The notes beneath the pieces are model-generated. The model was given only the letters and a program-made list of their open reading frames with translations. It did not search any database and had not been told where the DNA came from. A program made the position numbers and the translations under genes. A stretch of DNA of 64,000 bases from Mycobacterium ahvazicum (lineage in GTDB: Bacteria > Actinomycetota > Actinomycetes > Mycobacteriales > Mycobacteriaceae). Positions 1 to 8,766 of this stretch are shown here, in pieces (position 1 is the stretch's first letter; each line of letters opens with the position of its first letter). The DNA lies in assembly GCF_900176255.2 (NCBI RefSeq), contig NZ_FXEG02000001.1, positions 1-64,000 on the forward strand. Reading direction: 5' to 3'.

Positions 1-23
1 ACAGCAACACCCACCGCGAGCCA

Positions 24-127
24 ACGTCGGTGACACCGTTACAGATAACAGTGTCCCCTACGAGAAAACCCCATCTAAAACCCACGTGGGTGACAGTCCT
101 ACACACCCCACAACCCGTTACAGATAA
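24..127. repeat. Short direct repeats at the broken 3' end of jetD
   Basis: Two copies of a 13-base word (CCGTTACAGATAA) lie at 36-48 and 115-127, and two near-copies of ACGTsGGTGACA lie at 24-35 and 84-95. In the left copy the two words are contiguous; in the right copy about 19 bases separate them. The jetD reading frame loses family-like sequence at about 127-135, where the right copy begins. This fits a recombination or insertion junction, perhaps the end of a mobile element continuing to the left of the window, but no transposase is visible and I cannot name a family. Confidence 0.4.
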
Positions 128-1181
128 GCTGGGTGGCGGTAGTGTGCCAGGCACTGCGATGGGCGTCGAGGACCGTCTCGTCCATCAGGATGCTGGACAC
201 CGGCAGCCCGGCCCGGCGCACCGACGCGAGTATCGAGATCCCAGCGCGGTCTATGTCGCCCCAATACACAAGTCGCTCGGCAGTGTGAATCCAGTTTAGC
301 TGGGCCAAGATTGGTGCGGCCTTACCGAGACCGCCGATCACCGCAACCCCGCCGAGATCGAGGTCGAGGGTCTGACCGGGAGCTTCGTTTTCTACAATGG
401 CGATGATCGCCGGCGCCAACACGGTGTCGTTGAGGATGGGGATGGTCGCGTGAAAGCGCCGCAACCCCGCGGCTTGGGCGCGTAGCTTCGGGCAGGCCAA
501 CGTCACTTGCAGGCGTGTCTGCTTGGCGTCAAGCCCCAGGCGGGCGATGAGTCGCGTCAGTGGATCAGCCCCCTCGGAGTCGGTATCGGTGCCGAGCATC
601 GCGCACAGCAGGGTCGCGTTCTGCTCGATCCATTTGCTGTGCACGCCGGGTATGCGGATCTGGCGAAGCACGGTCGCATCGCCGGGCCCGACCGCAACGA
701 GGTGGGTGACCACGGTGAGCGCGGTCGCCCACTCGGCGTCATCGAGGCCAGCGATGGTCTTGCCAGACTTAAAAGGGATGTCGCTCAGCATATTCCACGC
801 GATTTCCGGAGTGGCCAGGGCCTGCGCGAATCGGCCGGCCGCCAGCTCATACGAGGCAACGATCTCAGGGTCGGCGATCGCGAGCGCGGAGTCAAGGTCA
901 TCGATCACCCATGTGATGGGAAGCTCGTGGGTGCCCAGCCGGCGAGCGCGGCGCGCGGCAGTGATGAGCCGGCCGGGTATGCGATGCTCATCGATGGCTG
1001 AGCGCTAGGTGCCGGCCCAGGCAGTGGCGGCGATGACGTGGTCGTCGAACGACGTGCCCTGGGGGGCCTTCAGGGTCAGCTTGAGCGGCCACGGCCCGTC
1101 TTGCCCGAGTGCCCAGTGCAGCCATAAGTCGGCGCAACGCCGGCGCAGTTCACGGATCGCGGTCTCCACCGACAACATCAT
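99..1181 (-). pseudogene. jetD: Wadjet JetD (DUF3322/DUF2220), nonsense-interrupted and C-terminally truncated
   Basis: JetD is the Toprim-type nuclease subunit of Wadjet, an SMC-like complex that cleaves small circular DNA. An ATG at 1181, just after the jetC stop, opens a frame giving a JetD-like N-terminus (residues 1-58: an 'RRRCADLWLHW' helix, then 'WPLKLTLKAP'). It is cut by an in-frame TAG at 1007-1005. The same frame continues for about 330 residues with no further stop and contains the C-terminal-domain motif 'VYWGDIDRAGISIL' (acidic GDID). TGG to TAG is the simplest explanation of the stop. At the end, homology fades after 'HRSAWHTTAT' and the frame stops about 45 codons short of the usual length of about 390. 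The piece from the GTG at 908 (269 aa) could still be translated but lacks the DUF3322 part. Family assignment is from recalled motifs and from position behind jetA-B-C. Confidence 0.85.
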
Positions 1182-1188
1182 CTCGGCA

Positions 1189-4100
1189 TCACCGCACCGT
1201 GGCGGCTGCCGGTGCGCCGGCCAGCTCGTGGCTGATCTCGGCGAATTCCCGCACGGTCACGGTGCGGGTGGAGGCGATCGGTTCGATGCCGGGGGTGTCG
1301 CGCTTGGACACCATGACCACGCTGTCGATGTAGGGCTGGATGGTGGTGGTGTTTTCCACGGTCGCCACGATCAACAATTGGAACCCAGACTTACGGAACG
1401 CCGAGAGCGCCTGATCGGCGAACACCGGGTCTGATTTCGAGAACGCCTCGTCGAGCATCAGCTGTGAAAACACCGGCCTGTTGTCGCTCGTGGAAGGATC
1501 GGCCAGGTTGAAACTCAACGCCCCAGCCAGGCAAAACGCCATCAGCTTTTCCTGCTCACCACCGGAATTGGCGCCGGCATTGCTGTAGGTGCGGATCAGT
1601 TCACCTGTCGTGGAGTCAGTTTCAGCGCAGTACAGGGTGAAGCGGTTCCGTACATCGAGGGCGTCGCGCGTCCACTGACGGGCCTCAGCGCTGTCGGAGG
1701 CCAGCAGGTTCCGCAGATCCAGAATGTCGCGGTACTGATCGTGGGTGGCCTTCTCATCGCGCATCGACACCGCCAGCGAGCGCCCCGAGATCCGCCGGGC
1801 CCGTTCGTGCAGATCTGTAACGGCAGTCAGCTTCTTGGGGTCGGCGTGCAGCGACAGCCGTGTGCCGCGGTTGAATTCCACCGATCCCAAACCACGGTTC
1901 ACCCGGGCGATCTGCTCCTCGATGTGTTGGGCTTCTTCCTCGGCTTTCTGGTAGAGGTGCAGCGCAGCCATGGGCGCTTGTTCGGTTATCAGCCGCAGCA
2001 TCCGATCATGGGCCTGGGGCAGTTCGCGGTCATCGATGCGCCGGCACAAAGCCACGTAGTCGTGGATCTTCTCGTTGAGGTCGTCGCTGTTGTTGGGGAT
2101 TGCATCTTCGAACTGTGCATCGAAGTTGCTAATGATCCGCTTGAGCTCGGCGGTCAATCGGTTGACCGAATCTTGCAGCGTGCCTTGGTCTTTTTCGATG
2201 GTCCGGACGAGCTCGGCCTTGTAGGGGGCGGGTGCCAGGATCTCCAGGGGGATCGACAGTTGCGCCCGATAGGTCTCGAGCGCGGCCCGCGCGCTCGCGC
2301 CGACGACACCGGGTTTGAGTATCTCCTGCAGATCCAGCAGCTTGGTGCGTCGATCGTCGCTCACTGTTTCCCGCTCGGTGAGGATGCTGATCCGCCCGGT
2401 CAGCGCGCTGCTCTGCGTGAGCAGCTCTTCGGCCTGGTCTTCCAGCTTGGCCAGATCGGGGTTCGCGGCCTCGAGGGCCTCGAGCTGCTCTCGAAGCCGG
2501 CGAACCTCGGCGTCGGCGCCCCCGGCGTCGATGTCGCTGAACATAGTGAAGCTCACGTGCAGCTTGTTCCACCGGTCTCTGCTGACCGACAGCGACTCAA
2601 TCGTGTCGTGCAGCTCGGTCATTGCAGCGTCGCTGGCCTCGAAGTCCGCGGTGGCTTCCTCGAGTTCGATTCGGAGTGCGGCGATCTTGGCGGCGATGTC
2701 TCCCTGGTAGATGTACTGGGAGGCTGACAGTGTGGCGCGGTCGTCTTTGACCGAGCGGGTCTCGTTCTCCTTATAGAGTCCCTCTTGGGTGACCGCACGG
2801 CGATGGTGGGCGAATTCATCAGTCCCGCTCACGCGGACAAAGTCGCCGACCTTGGCAACCAATCGCATTGCTGTACCGGCGCTTTCATGCCCCGGGTCGG
2901 TCAGCCCGAGGCATTCAGCCAACGTGCCCGCCTGCGGCGCGACAGAGGCGACGCCGCCAGCGGGGACATGCTCGAGGCGAACTAGGCCCCGCATGTGGTG
3001 GTCGTTGACGTAGCGCAGCACCTCACCGGTGGTAGCGGTCGGGCACCAGCAACACCAGCCCTGTGGAACGCAGAACTTTTTCAACCGCCGCGCGCCACGG
3101 CGCGTATTCGGTCTTGAGGTCGAGCAGCTCGCACACATACCGCAGCTGCTTGGCCGGGGCGCCGAGCGCCGCCGCGATCTCTCCGCGGATGCGGTCTTCG
3201 TTGGCCGGTACCGATGTTCCGAGCCGCTCAACGCGGGCGAGTTCCTCGCGGGCGGCCGTCATCTGGTCGCGCGCCGCCACACGTCGCGGGCCCTCGTCGT
3301 TGGCCAACCGTTCCCGCAGTGCCTTGAGCTCCTCGGCGATCCGCACGATTTCGGTCTGTGCCATGGCGCGCATGGTGTCGAAGTCGTCGGCGGACTGCAC
3401 TTGGGGCGCGGTCCAACCCAGGTCGAAGATCTGGGTGTCGTAATCGTGGCGGCGCCGCGAGGTCGTGTCGGCGCGGTCTTCGGCTACTGCGAGTTCGTGG
3501 CGTAGCGTTGACAATCCAGACCCGGCCGCAGCGATGCGGGCAGTGAGTTCGTCACGGGTGCGGATCAGCACACGGTGTTTAGAATTCAACTCATCGCGCT
3601 CAGCGCCGATCCGCTCGATGTCGGCGTCGAGCACGCTGACCTCGGGTCCGATCGCGGCCAGGCGCAGTTCGTCGACCCAGTCGTGCACCATCTGCTTGTC
3701 GACGATGCCGATGCTGGCCAGCTGCGCGGACTCGGTCACATAGCGGTCGTGGATGAGCTCGATGTCGCCAAGGACCCGACGCTTGGATTGCGCCACCCCC
3801 AACGCTTTACGGGCATCGACCAGGGGGGTGATCGCCTCGACCGCATCACGGATGCCGGTGACGCTTTCCGGGGTGTCGAGCATGTAGTCGCGGACGAACT
3901 GCTCTAGCCCCCCAACGCTTTTCAGCGATTTCGCCTTACCGAGTAGCTGTAGGGCGGCCGTCGAGCCGTGGATGCCGATCTTGGAGTACAGCTGGTCAAG
4001 ATACCAGCGTTCGTTATCGCGCTTGCCGCGCCACCCGGCTGATTCGAACACGCTGCGGGCGTAGTTCTTGTCGCGCCAGGTGTTACACAGTTCGAGGATG

Positions 4101-4567
4101 TCGGCGTCGGCGTTGATCAGGTGATAGGAGCTCGAGGCGTCGGTGTCGGCGCCGGCGGCCAACCATTTCAGGACCAGCCCGGTGATGACGGTGTCGTCGC
4201 TGCCCGTGTAGGTGATCGCCACCGCTGACCAGGCCGGACCGCTGCCACGCAGATACATCGGCTTGGCGCGTTCGCCGGCCTCCTGGCGCTCACCCCACAG
4301 TCCACGAATGTATTTGTCGACGGTGCGCTTACCGAGGTTGGATCCAGCCGCGGTGCTGTCGCTTGAGGCGTTGAAGTTCCGCCGCGACGCCGACAGGAAT
4401 GCCAGCGAGACCGCGTCCAGCAGTGAGGATTTCCCGCTTCCCGAGGCGCCGGTGATCAACGTGCCGTTGCGGCTGAGGTGCACGTCGTGATAGCCGTCGA
4501 ATACACCCCAGTTGATGACCTGCAGCCGAGACAGCCACACCTGCCGCGCCGGCGAGCTAATCGTCAT
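1189..4567 (-). pseudogene. jetC: Wadjet JetC, SMC-like ATPase, frameshifted
   Basis: JetC is the SMC-type motor of Wadjet. The first part (ATG at 4567) has the P-loop GASGSGKSS at about residues 40-48 and a long coiled coil. It runs out of frame near 3034-3028, where 'LLVPDRY' continues as 'TGEVLRYVN' only if one C is skipped. The second part carries the remaining coiled coil and the ATPase end, with the ABC-signature-like 'NSGGEQEKLMAFCLAGAL' and the Walker B-like 'QLMLDEAFSKSD'. Joined, the two give about 1,125 residues, a normal JetC length. The ATG overlaps the ancestral jetB end. The residual downstream frame could start at a GTG or ATG but would lack the P-loop. A programmed +1 shift is possible but less likely, since the neighbours are also broken. 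Confidence 0.9.
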
Positions 4568-5294
4568 TATCGCGGTCCTCGTCGTCGATCAGCGTGTCCT
4601 CATCGTCGGCTGCGGTCTCGGCGCCGTCGGGATCGGCCGCGGGTAAGTAGCTGCTCGAATTCCTTGCTGAGTTCGTCGACCATCTGTCCGGTCATGATCG
4701 CCAGGATCACCGGGCTGATGGCGTAGGTGTCGTCGTCGGGGGTGCGCAGCAGGATCTGCGTTTTGACCAGCTTGGTGATGGCCTCGTCGATGCGGTTGCG
4801 CAGCATGGCTTCGTCGCGGTCGACCCTATGCCTGACATTACCGAAATGGTCGTGGATGTCAGCCTTGCTGATCAGCACATGCTCGTCGTGTGAGGTGCGC
4901 ATGATCTTGGCCAGATGCAAGGCCACGATCGAGGCGTAGGTGCCATCGGTTCGCGGCGTAACACCCTGCGGCTGTGCTGATTTGGGCTGTCCAGCATGGC
5001 CGGTTCGGCGTAGGCGACTTCGAGGTCGTCGTGGATCCGTAGCCGCAGGTCAAGCTCGCATAACCGCGAGGCCAGCACTTTGCGGTGCTCCATCAGCCAC
5101 GCCCACCGCTCAGGGGACTCCTGCTTGGTCATGTAGCGGCGGGTCAGCAGGTTTTGCAACGCCCAGCATGCCTGGTTGGACAATTCGCTGACGTCGCCGT
5201 CGAAGCGCGGCATCCGCACGGCATCGGCAACCGAGGCATCGACGTCGACGTCGGGCAGGTCGTCGAAGTTGAAATTGTCCAGGTGTGTGCTCAC
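4557..5294 (-). pseudogene. jetB: Wadjet JetB (DUF4194), frameshifted
   Basis: JetB is the KITE-like small subunit bridging the JetA kleisin and JetC. The GTG start at 5294 overlaps the jetA stop by four bases and has a GGAGGG ribosome-binding site. The N-terminal part reads to '[10 protein letters not shown]'. The continuation '[14 protein letters not shown]' is in another frame, explained by loss of one base near 4939. A second shift, an extra C near 4642, would restore the first frame and give a strongly acidic tail ending with a TAG at 4559-4557 that overlaps the jetC start. Without it the protein ends in an arginine-rich tail at 4600. The acidic-tail reading is inference. Both unshifted fragments (140 and 108 residues) are much shorter than the roughly 230-residue family norm. 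Confidence 0.85.
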
Positions 5295-6738
5295 AGCCCT
5301 CCTGCGCTGGGTACTCGGTCACGAAACATCAACGCCGGCACCTCAATTTCCCGGTCGACGCCGTCGCGGGAACGGAACCGCACCCGCGACGCTGCCGCCG
5401 AGGCCGCGGCATCGGGGTCTTGGCGCACTGCCAACGCCCACAGCACCACCACATCACCGAGGTATGGGGCATCGACCATGCCGATCATCTCCGGCAACGA
5501 CACCGGTCCCGCCTGCACGGCGGTGTTTACCAGTTCTGTCAGTTGCGGAATGTCGACCTGGCTGGCCAGACCGGTGAACCCGCTCAGGTCAGCCGTGGAC
5601 TCGGCTTGCAGCGCGGGTCGCGGCGGTGAGGGATCCTGAATGTCGAAAGCGATCGCACCCACACTGGTCAACGCCGACCGCCCAATCGGCAACTCAGCCC
5701 GCGTAGGGGAGTCGACCACCGACTGTCGCAGCAACGCATGCCCAACACCGATGGCGTCGTTGATCTGGCGGGCCAGGCCGCGTGCCTGCTCGGCGGTGCC
5801 GGCCGCGAAGAACCGTTTGATCCGCCGCGCGCAGCGTTGCTCGATCCGGAGTACCTCACCGATCTGCTCGGCGACCCGTGGGAAGAACTGCACCATGACC
5901 TCGCGCAGGCTGCGTCGAGGTCGGGTAGGGATTCAACGACGGTGGTGATGTCTGAGCGAAGTCGGGCCCGCCGGTCTGGGTCTTGCACCATCCGGGTGAA
6001 GGCGGTGTAGGAAGCCCGCTCCCGAGAGTCGAGCAGTGCCTCGTAGTCGGTGAACAGTCGCCGCGACCGGTCCCGAAACGCGGTGTCGGAATCCTCGGGA
6101 CCTTCGATCAGCGCCGTGGTGATCTCGTTTTGCATCCCGCCGTAACGCAGGATATCGGTAATGACCTGCTCCATCTGATAGGCAATCGCCCGTCCTTCAT
6201 CGGCGAGGTCGACCAGATTTGGCTCGGGTCGGCGCCCCTCGGCGAGATCCTCGAGCTGGCGGTAGAGCGCCTCGATCTGCTCCTCGAGGTCGATGCGGAT
6301 CCGTTCGGGATCGCCGTCGAGCTGCGAGGCGATCCGCTTGAGACCACTGGCGATACTGACCATCGACCCACCGGTTGCCACGTTGTCCGCGCGCCGCAGC
6401 CGCCGTAGAAACGCCAGCACGCTTCGGGCATCCTCAGTCAGGGAGCACACGTTCTGCGAGGCCTGACCAGTGCCATCGGAGAGTCGGTTCAACCACCCCG
6501 AACTGGCCCACCCTTTGATCAGCCCCAAGCCAGTCTGATCCGGCAGTCCCACCTCATTTAAATCCTGCTCGATACGCGAGACAAGTTCTGCCTCAGTGAT
6601 TTTCGCGCTCCCATCCAGGTGCCGTTCCATCAACGTCACGTAGGCAGCCAAATTCTTGGCGGCGAACAGCCGTACCGCCGGCGCATCCTGCAGCGACTCA
6701 TTCGACGCGAACAGCTCACCGACCTCGAGGCCACTCAT
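5291..6738 (-). pseudogene. jetA: Wadjet JetA (DUF3375), frameshifted
   Basis: JetA is the kleisin-like subunit of Wadjet and normally the first gene of the operon, as here. The ATG at 6738 is chosen for the GGGAGG eight bases upstream and because the protein begins 'MSGLEVGELF'; the longer open frame upstream has no family character. Sequence typical of the family runs to 'VVESLPDLDAA' and then leaves the frame near 5908. It resumes as 'LREVMVQFFPRVAEQIGEVL' in the next frame, which needs one extra C in a CC tract, so one base appears to have been lost. The C-terminal part continues intact to the stop at 5291. Reconstructed length is about 483 residues, normal for JetA. Confidence 0.88.
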
Positions 6739-7301
6739 TGGGCGCCTCCCCGTCTCGGTCCGTGTGCGTCCTTCATTATCCCGGTCCGGCCGACAGCCAG
6801 TATCGAAATGCGGATCGCGCGGCAGGATGAACCCGTAACAGCACACGAGTTCCGTAACGACGACAGCGGCTAGGCGACATCGCTGTCGACCCATCGCGCT
6901 GGGTACCTGCTCAACGTTGCAGCCAGCCCACAGTCCGCCGAGGCCAAGGTGCACCACTTCCGCTGCTCGCACATCGCCCCTTGTGACGGTAAGTCCGCGA
7001 CCGGCCCGTATAGGAAGGTCCGTGCCGTCGAGTTGGCCGAGCTCGAGCGGTGGGCGGCCGAACACGTGCATCCCTTGCCGTCGGCATGCCGGTCCTGCCA
7101 CCGCGTTCGGCCCGACACACCATGCAGGTTCGGGATCAACCACACTGCCGCTGGGTTACACGCGACGTTGCGCGCGCAGCAACGCTATTCAATGCCGGGT
7201 GTTGTCGGCGACCGCCAAATCGGGGACGCGGGTCGCAAACGGCCTGGTTAGAGGCCACGGTTGGCCGGTAGGATGAGCCAAGGCTTAGAGGAGGTGCAGT
7301 C
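6739..7301. other. Intergenic stretch with one possible small Cys/His-rich ORF
   Basis: This 563-base stretch separates the divergent jetA and fic antitoxin genes and should hold the Wadjet promoter. On the plus strand 6949-7251 (GTG start, 100 codons) encodes a protein with several Cys and His residues (CSHIAPC, CRSCH). I see no ribosome-binding site and recognise no family. The frame stays open some way upstream of the GTG, so it could be a fragment of a decayed gene. Nothing else stands out. Confidence 0.3.
7269..7296 (+). promoter_or_regulatory. Possible -10 box and strong ribosome-binding site of the Fic module
   Basis: TAGGAT at 7269-7274 fits the TAnnnT pattern of mycobacterial -10 elements. 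GAGGAGGT at 7288-7295 is a near-consensus Shine-Dalgarno sequence about seven bases before the GTG at 7302. The Shine-Dalgarno match decides this start. I see no convincing -35 box. Confidence 0.45.
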
Positions 7302-7475
7302 GTGGAACGCCGGACACCAAAGAAGGTGGTGGTGTCGAAGGCTGCGGTCAAGAAGTCAGGGGTGCGCGCCACGAAGGCCTCCGCCAAATTGGAGGGCCGT
7401 GTGGTTCCCGCTGGCTACAGACGGTCGGCCACCGTAAGGGCCTACATCGCGAAACAGCAGCCGCCTAAGCGCTGA
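7302..7475 (+). CDS. Small class I Fic antitoxin (VbhA/YhfG type)
   Basis: A 57-residue basic protein is read from GTG 7302 behind GAGGAGGT, and its TGA overlaps the ATG of fic by one base (TGATG). Residues 32-37 read S-A-K-L-E-G, an exact match to the inhibitory [S/T]xxxE[G/N] motif of class I Fic antitoxins. In that class the Glu reaches into the Fic active site and blocks ATP gamma-phosphate positioning. The E. coli antitoxin YhfG has a comparable 'SRRLEG' context, as I recall it. The lysine-rich N-terminus (PKKVVVSK...KK) is low-complexity and could help bind nucleic acid or simply be disordered. Gene order (antitoxin first, coupled) and the motif together support the call; overall similarity was not searched. 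Confidence 0.75.
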   Translation: MERRTPKKVVVSKAAVKKSGVRATKASAKLEGRVVPAGYRRSATVRAYIAKQQPPKR

Positions 7476-8098
7476 TGCCGCTGACGCCGGGCTACGGTGA
7501 GACCCCACTTCCACATGACGAACTGACTGCGCTACTCCCTGAGGTGGTCGACCTGCTGGGCACGCCCATCACCCGCGCTGCCGTGTATGACCTCGAACAA
7601 GGGCTTCAGGATCGGGTGTTCGATGAACTAATGCCGGGTGCACTCGACGGCTCGTTGCCGCTCGACGAGCTCCTCAGTGACTACTTTGTCCGCGACCTCC
7701 ACGCGCGGATGTACGGTCCGGTGTGGAACTGGGCCGGACGGTGGCGGCGATTGGAGCTGAACATCGGCGTACCGCCGGAGCAGATTGCCGTTGAACTACG
7801 AAGCGCGCTTGACACCATCGCTTACCGATGGGAGTACACCGACGACTGGACGCCTCGGCAACTGGGTATCGTGGTGCACGCCGAGACTGTGCGCATCCAT
7901 CCATTTACGGATGGAAATGGGCGTACCACAAGGTTTCTCGCTGACTTGGTGTTCGCGACAGCTCAAGATCCCACCGAACTGCAATACGACTGGGAGCTTG
8001 ACAAGACGCGGTACATCCAGCTGCTTCGGGCTTACGACGGACACCGAGACGTGGCCGATCTTGCGGCTTTCGTTGGTGTGGAGCCGATCGAGCCCTAA
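7475..8098 (+). CDS. fic: Fic/DOC-family AMP-transferase toxin
   Basis: This 207-residue protein has the canonical Fic motif HPFTDGNGR at about residues 146-154, with catalytic His, the anion-binding GNG and Arg intact. Upstream lies the family's 'HARMYGPVWNWAGRWR' region. Fic proteins transfer AMP (sometimes another nucleotide) from ATP to Ser, Thr or Tyr of a target; stand-alone bacterial Fic toxins often modify gyrase and topoisomerase IV. No inhibitory motif is visible within the protein, which agrees with a class I arrangement where the partner upstream supplies it. Translation should be coupled to the antitoxin. The target cannot be read from sequence. Confidence 0.9.
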   Translation: MPLTPGYGETPLPHDELTALLPEVVDLLGTPITRAAVYDLEQGLQDRVFDELMPGALDGSLPLDELLSDYFVRDLHARMYGPVWNWAGRWRRLELNIGVPPEQIAVELRSALDTIAYRWEYTDDWTPRQLGIVVHAETVRIHPFTDGNGRTTRFLADLVFATAQDPTELQYDWELDKTRYIQLLRAYDGHRDVADLAAFVGVEPIEP

Positions 8099-8322
8099 AC
8101 CCCTGCGAGATTCACGGATCAGAGTTTGCCTGCGACCGGCGCGCCCGCGATCCACGTAGCGACCAGGGAATAAATTCAAGACGCCCCGAGAACCCGGCAA
8201 CGTCGATCGCGTGCCTCGTAGGAAATGAAGCGCTTCGTGAGACAAACCGCACGCAGCCGCAGTGAGACAGAAACGAAAACCTCAGGTCAGACAAGTCGGC
8301 AGATGCGGCCGAACGCGAGAAC

Positions 8323-8560
8323 CTACAACCAACGCAGGCCTCTTATCCATCGGATGCCGATAAGAACGAAGGGACTGTCGACGACGCGGACCGCGCCGCC
8401 GTACTGGCGATGTTCACTGTCATGCGCGACGTGGTCGAGACGTTTGCGCCGCGGTTGCAGATTATCGTGACCGATCACGCTGACCTCGTTGACAAGGGTG
8501 GTTCCAGAACGCGGTAGAACATCGGTGGCCAGCGCCCCTTCATCGACCTGACGGGAGTTA
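8323..8560 (+). pseudogene. Decayed C-terminal fragment of a DUF3732 (SMC-like) protein
   Basis: In the frame starting at 8323 the sequence reads '[13 protein letters not shown]', resembling the family's 'DQPTQAYYP' ATPase-core motif. It continues '[14 protein letters not shown]...[11 protein letters not shown]', again as in DUF3732 proteins of SMC-like conflict modules. It then hits a TAG at 8515-8517, while '[10 protein letters not shown]', the expected next segment, is in another frame from 8499. No start codon or ATPase N-terminus precedes it; only about 80 of several hundred residues remain. The family call is from recalled motifs. Confidence 0.6.
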
Positions 8561-8766
8561 AAGGATGAGCTGGCATTTGCAGCGAAGATTGACACGCACG
8601 CACTGATTATCGAACAACAACGTCAGCTCGGCTAAACATCTGATCGCAGTCGTGGGTCAGGCGTGCCTACACGACGACGGGTTGTCGAACTCGCCGGTAA
8701 GGATCTCGGAGGGCTGACGCATTCGGGAGTTATCGGTAAAAAAACTGCTGCGACAGATGCTTCGAA
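8561..8766. other. Non-coding gap, possible further gene debris
   Basis: I see no supported gene here. A short plus-strand frame around 8570-8634 ends 'ALIIEQQRQLG' before a TAA and may be more debris from the preceding degraded gene. The region lies downstream of two convergent gene blocks (fic side on plus, CBASS side on minus). Confidence 0.3.

Noticed and set aside
1..130. Named insertion sequence end
   Set aside because: Repeats and a broken gene suggest an element, but no transposase or clear terminal inverted repeat is in view, so no IS family is assigned.
1741..2727. Long 328-codon plus-strand frame opposite jetC
   Set aside because: It is the antisense shadow of the jetC coiled-coil region; the minus strand carries the ATPase signature and Walker B motifs.
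5291..6738. Programmed frameshifting as the explanation for jetA
   Set aside because: The gene lacks a slippery heptamer plus downstream hairpin at about 5908, and three neighbouring genes are also broken, so decay or error is simpler.
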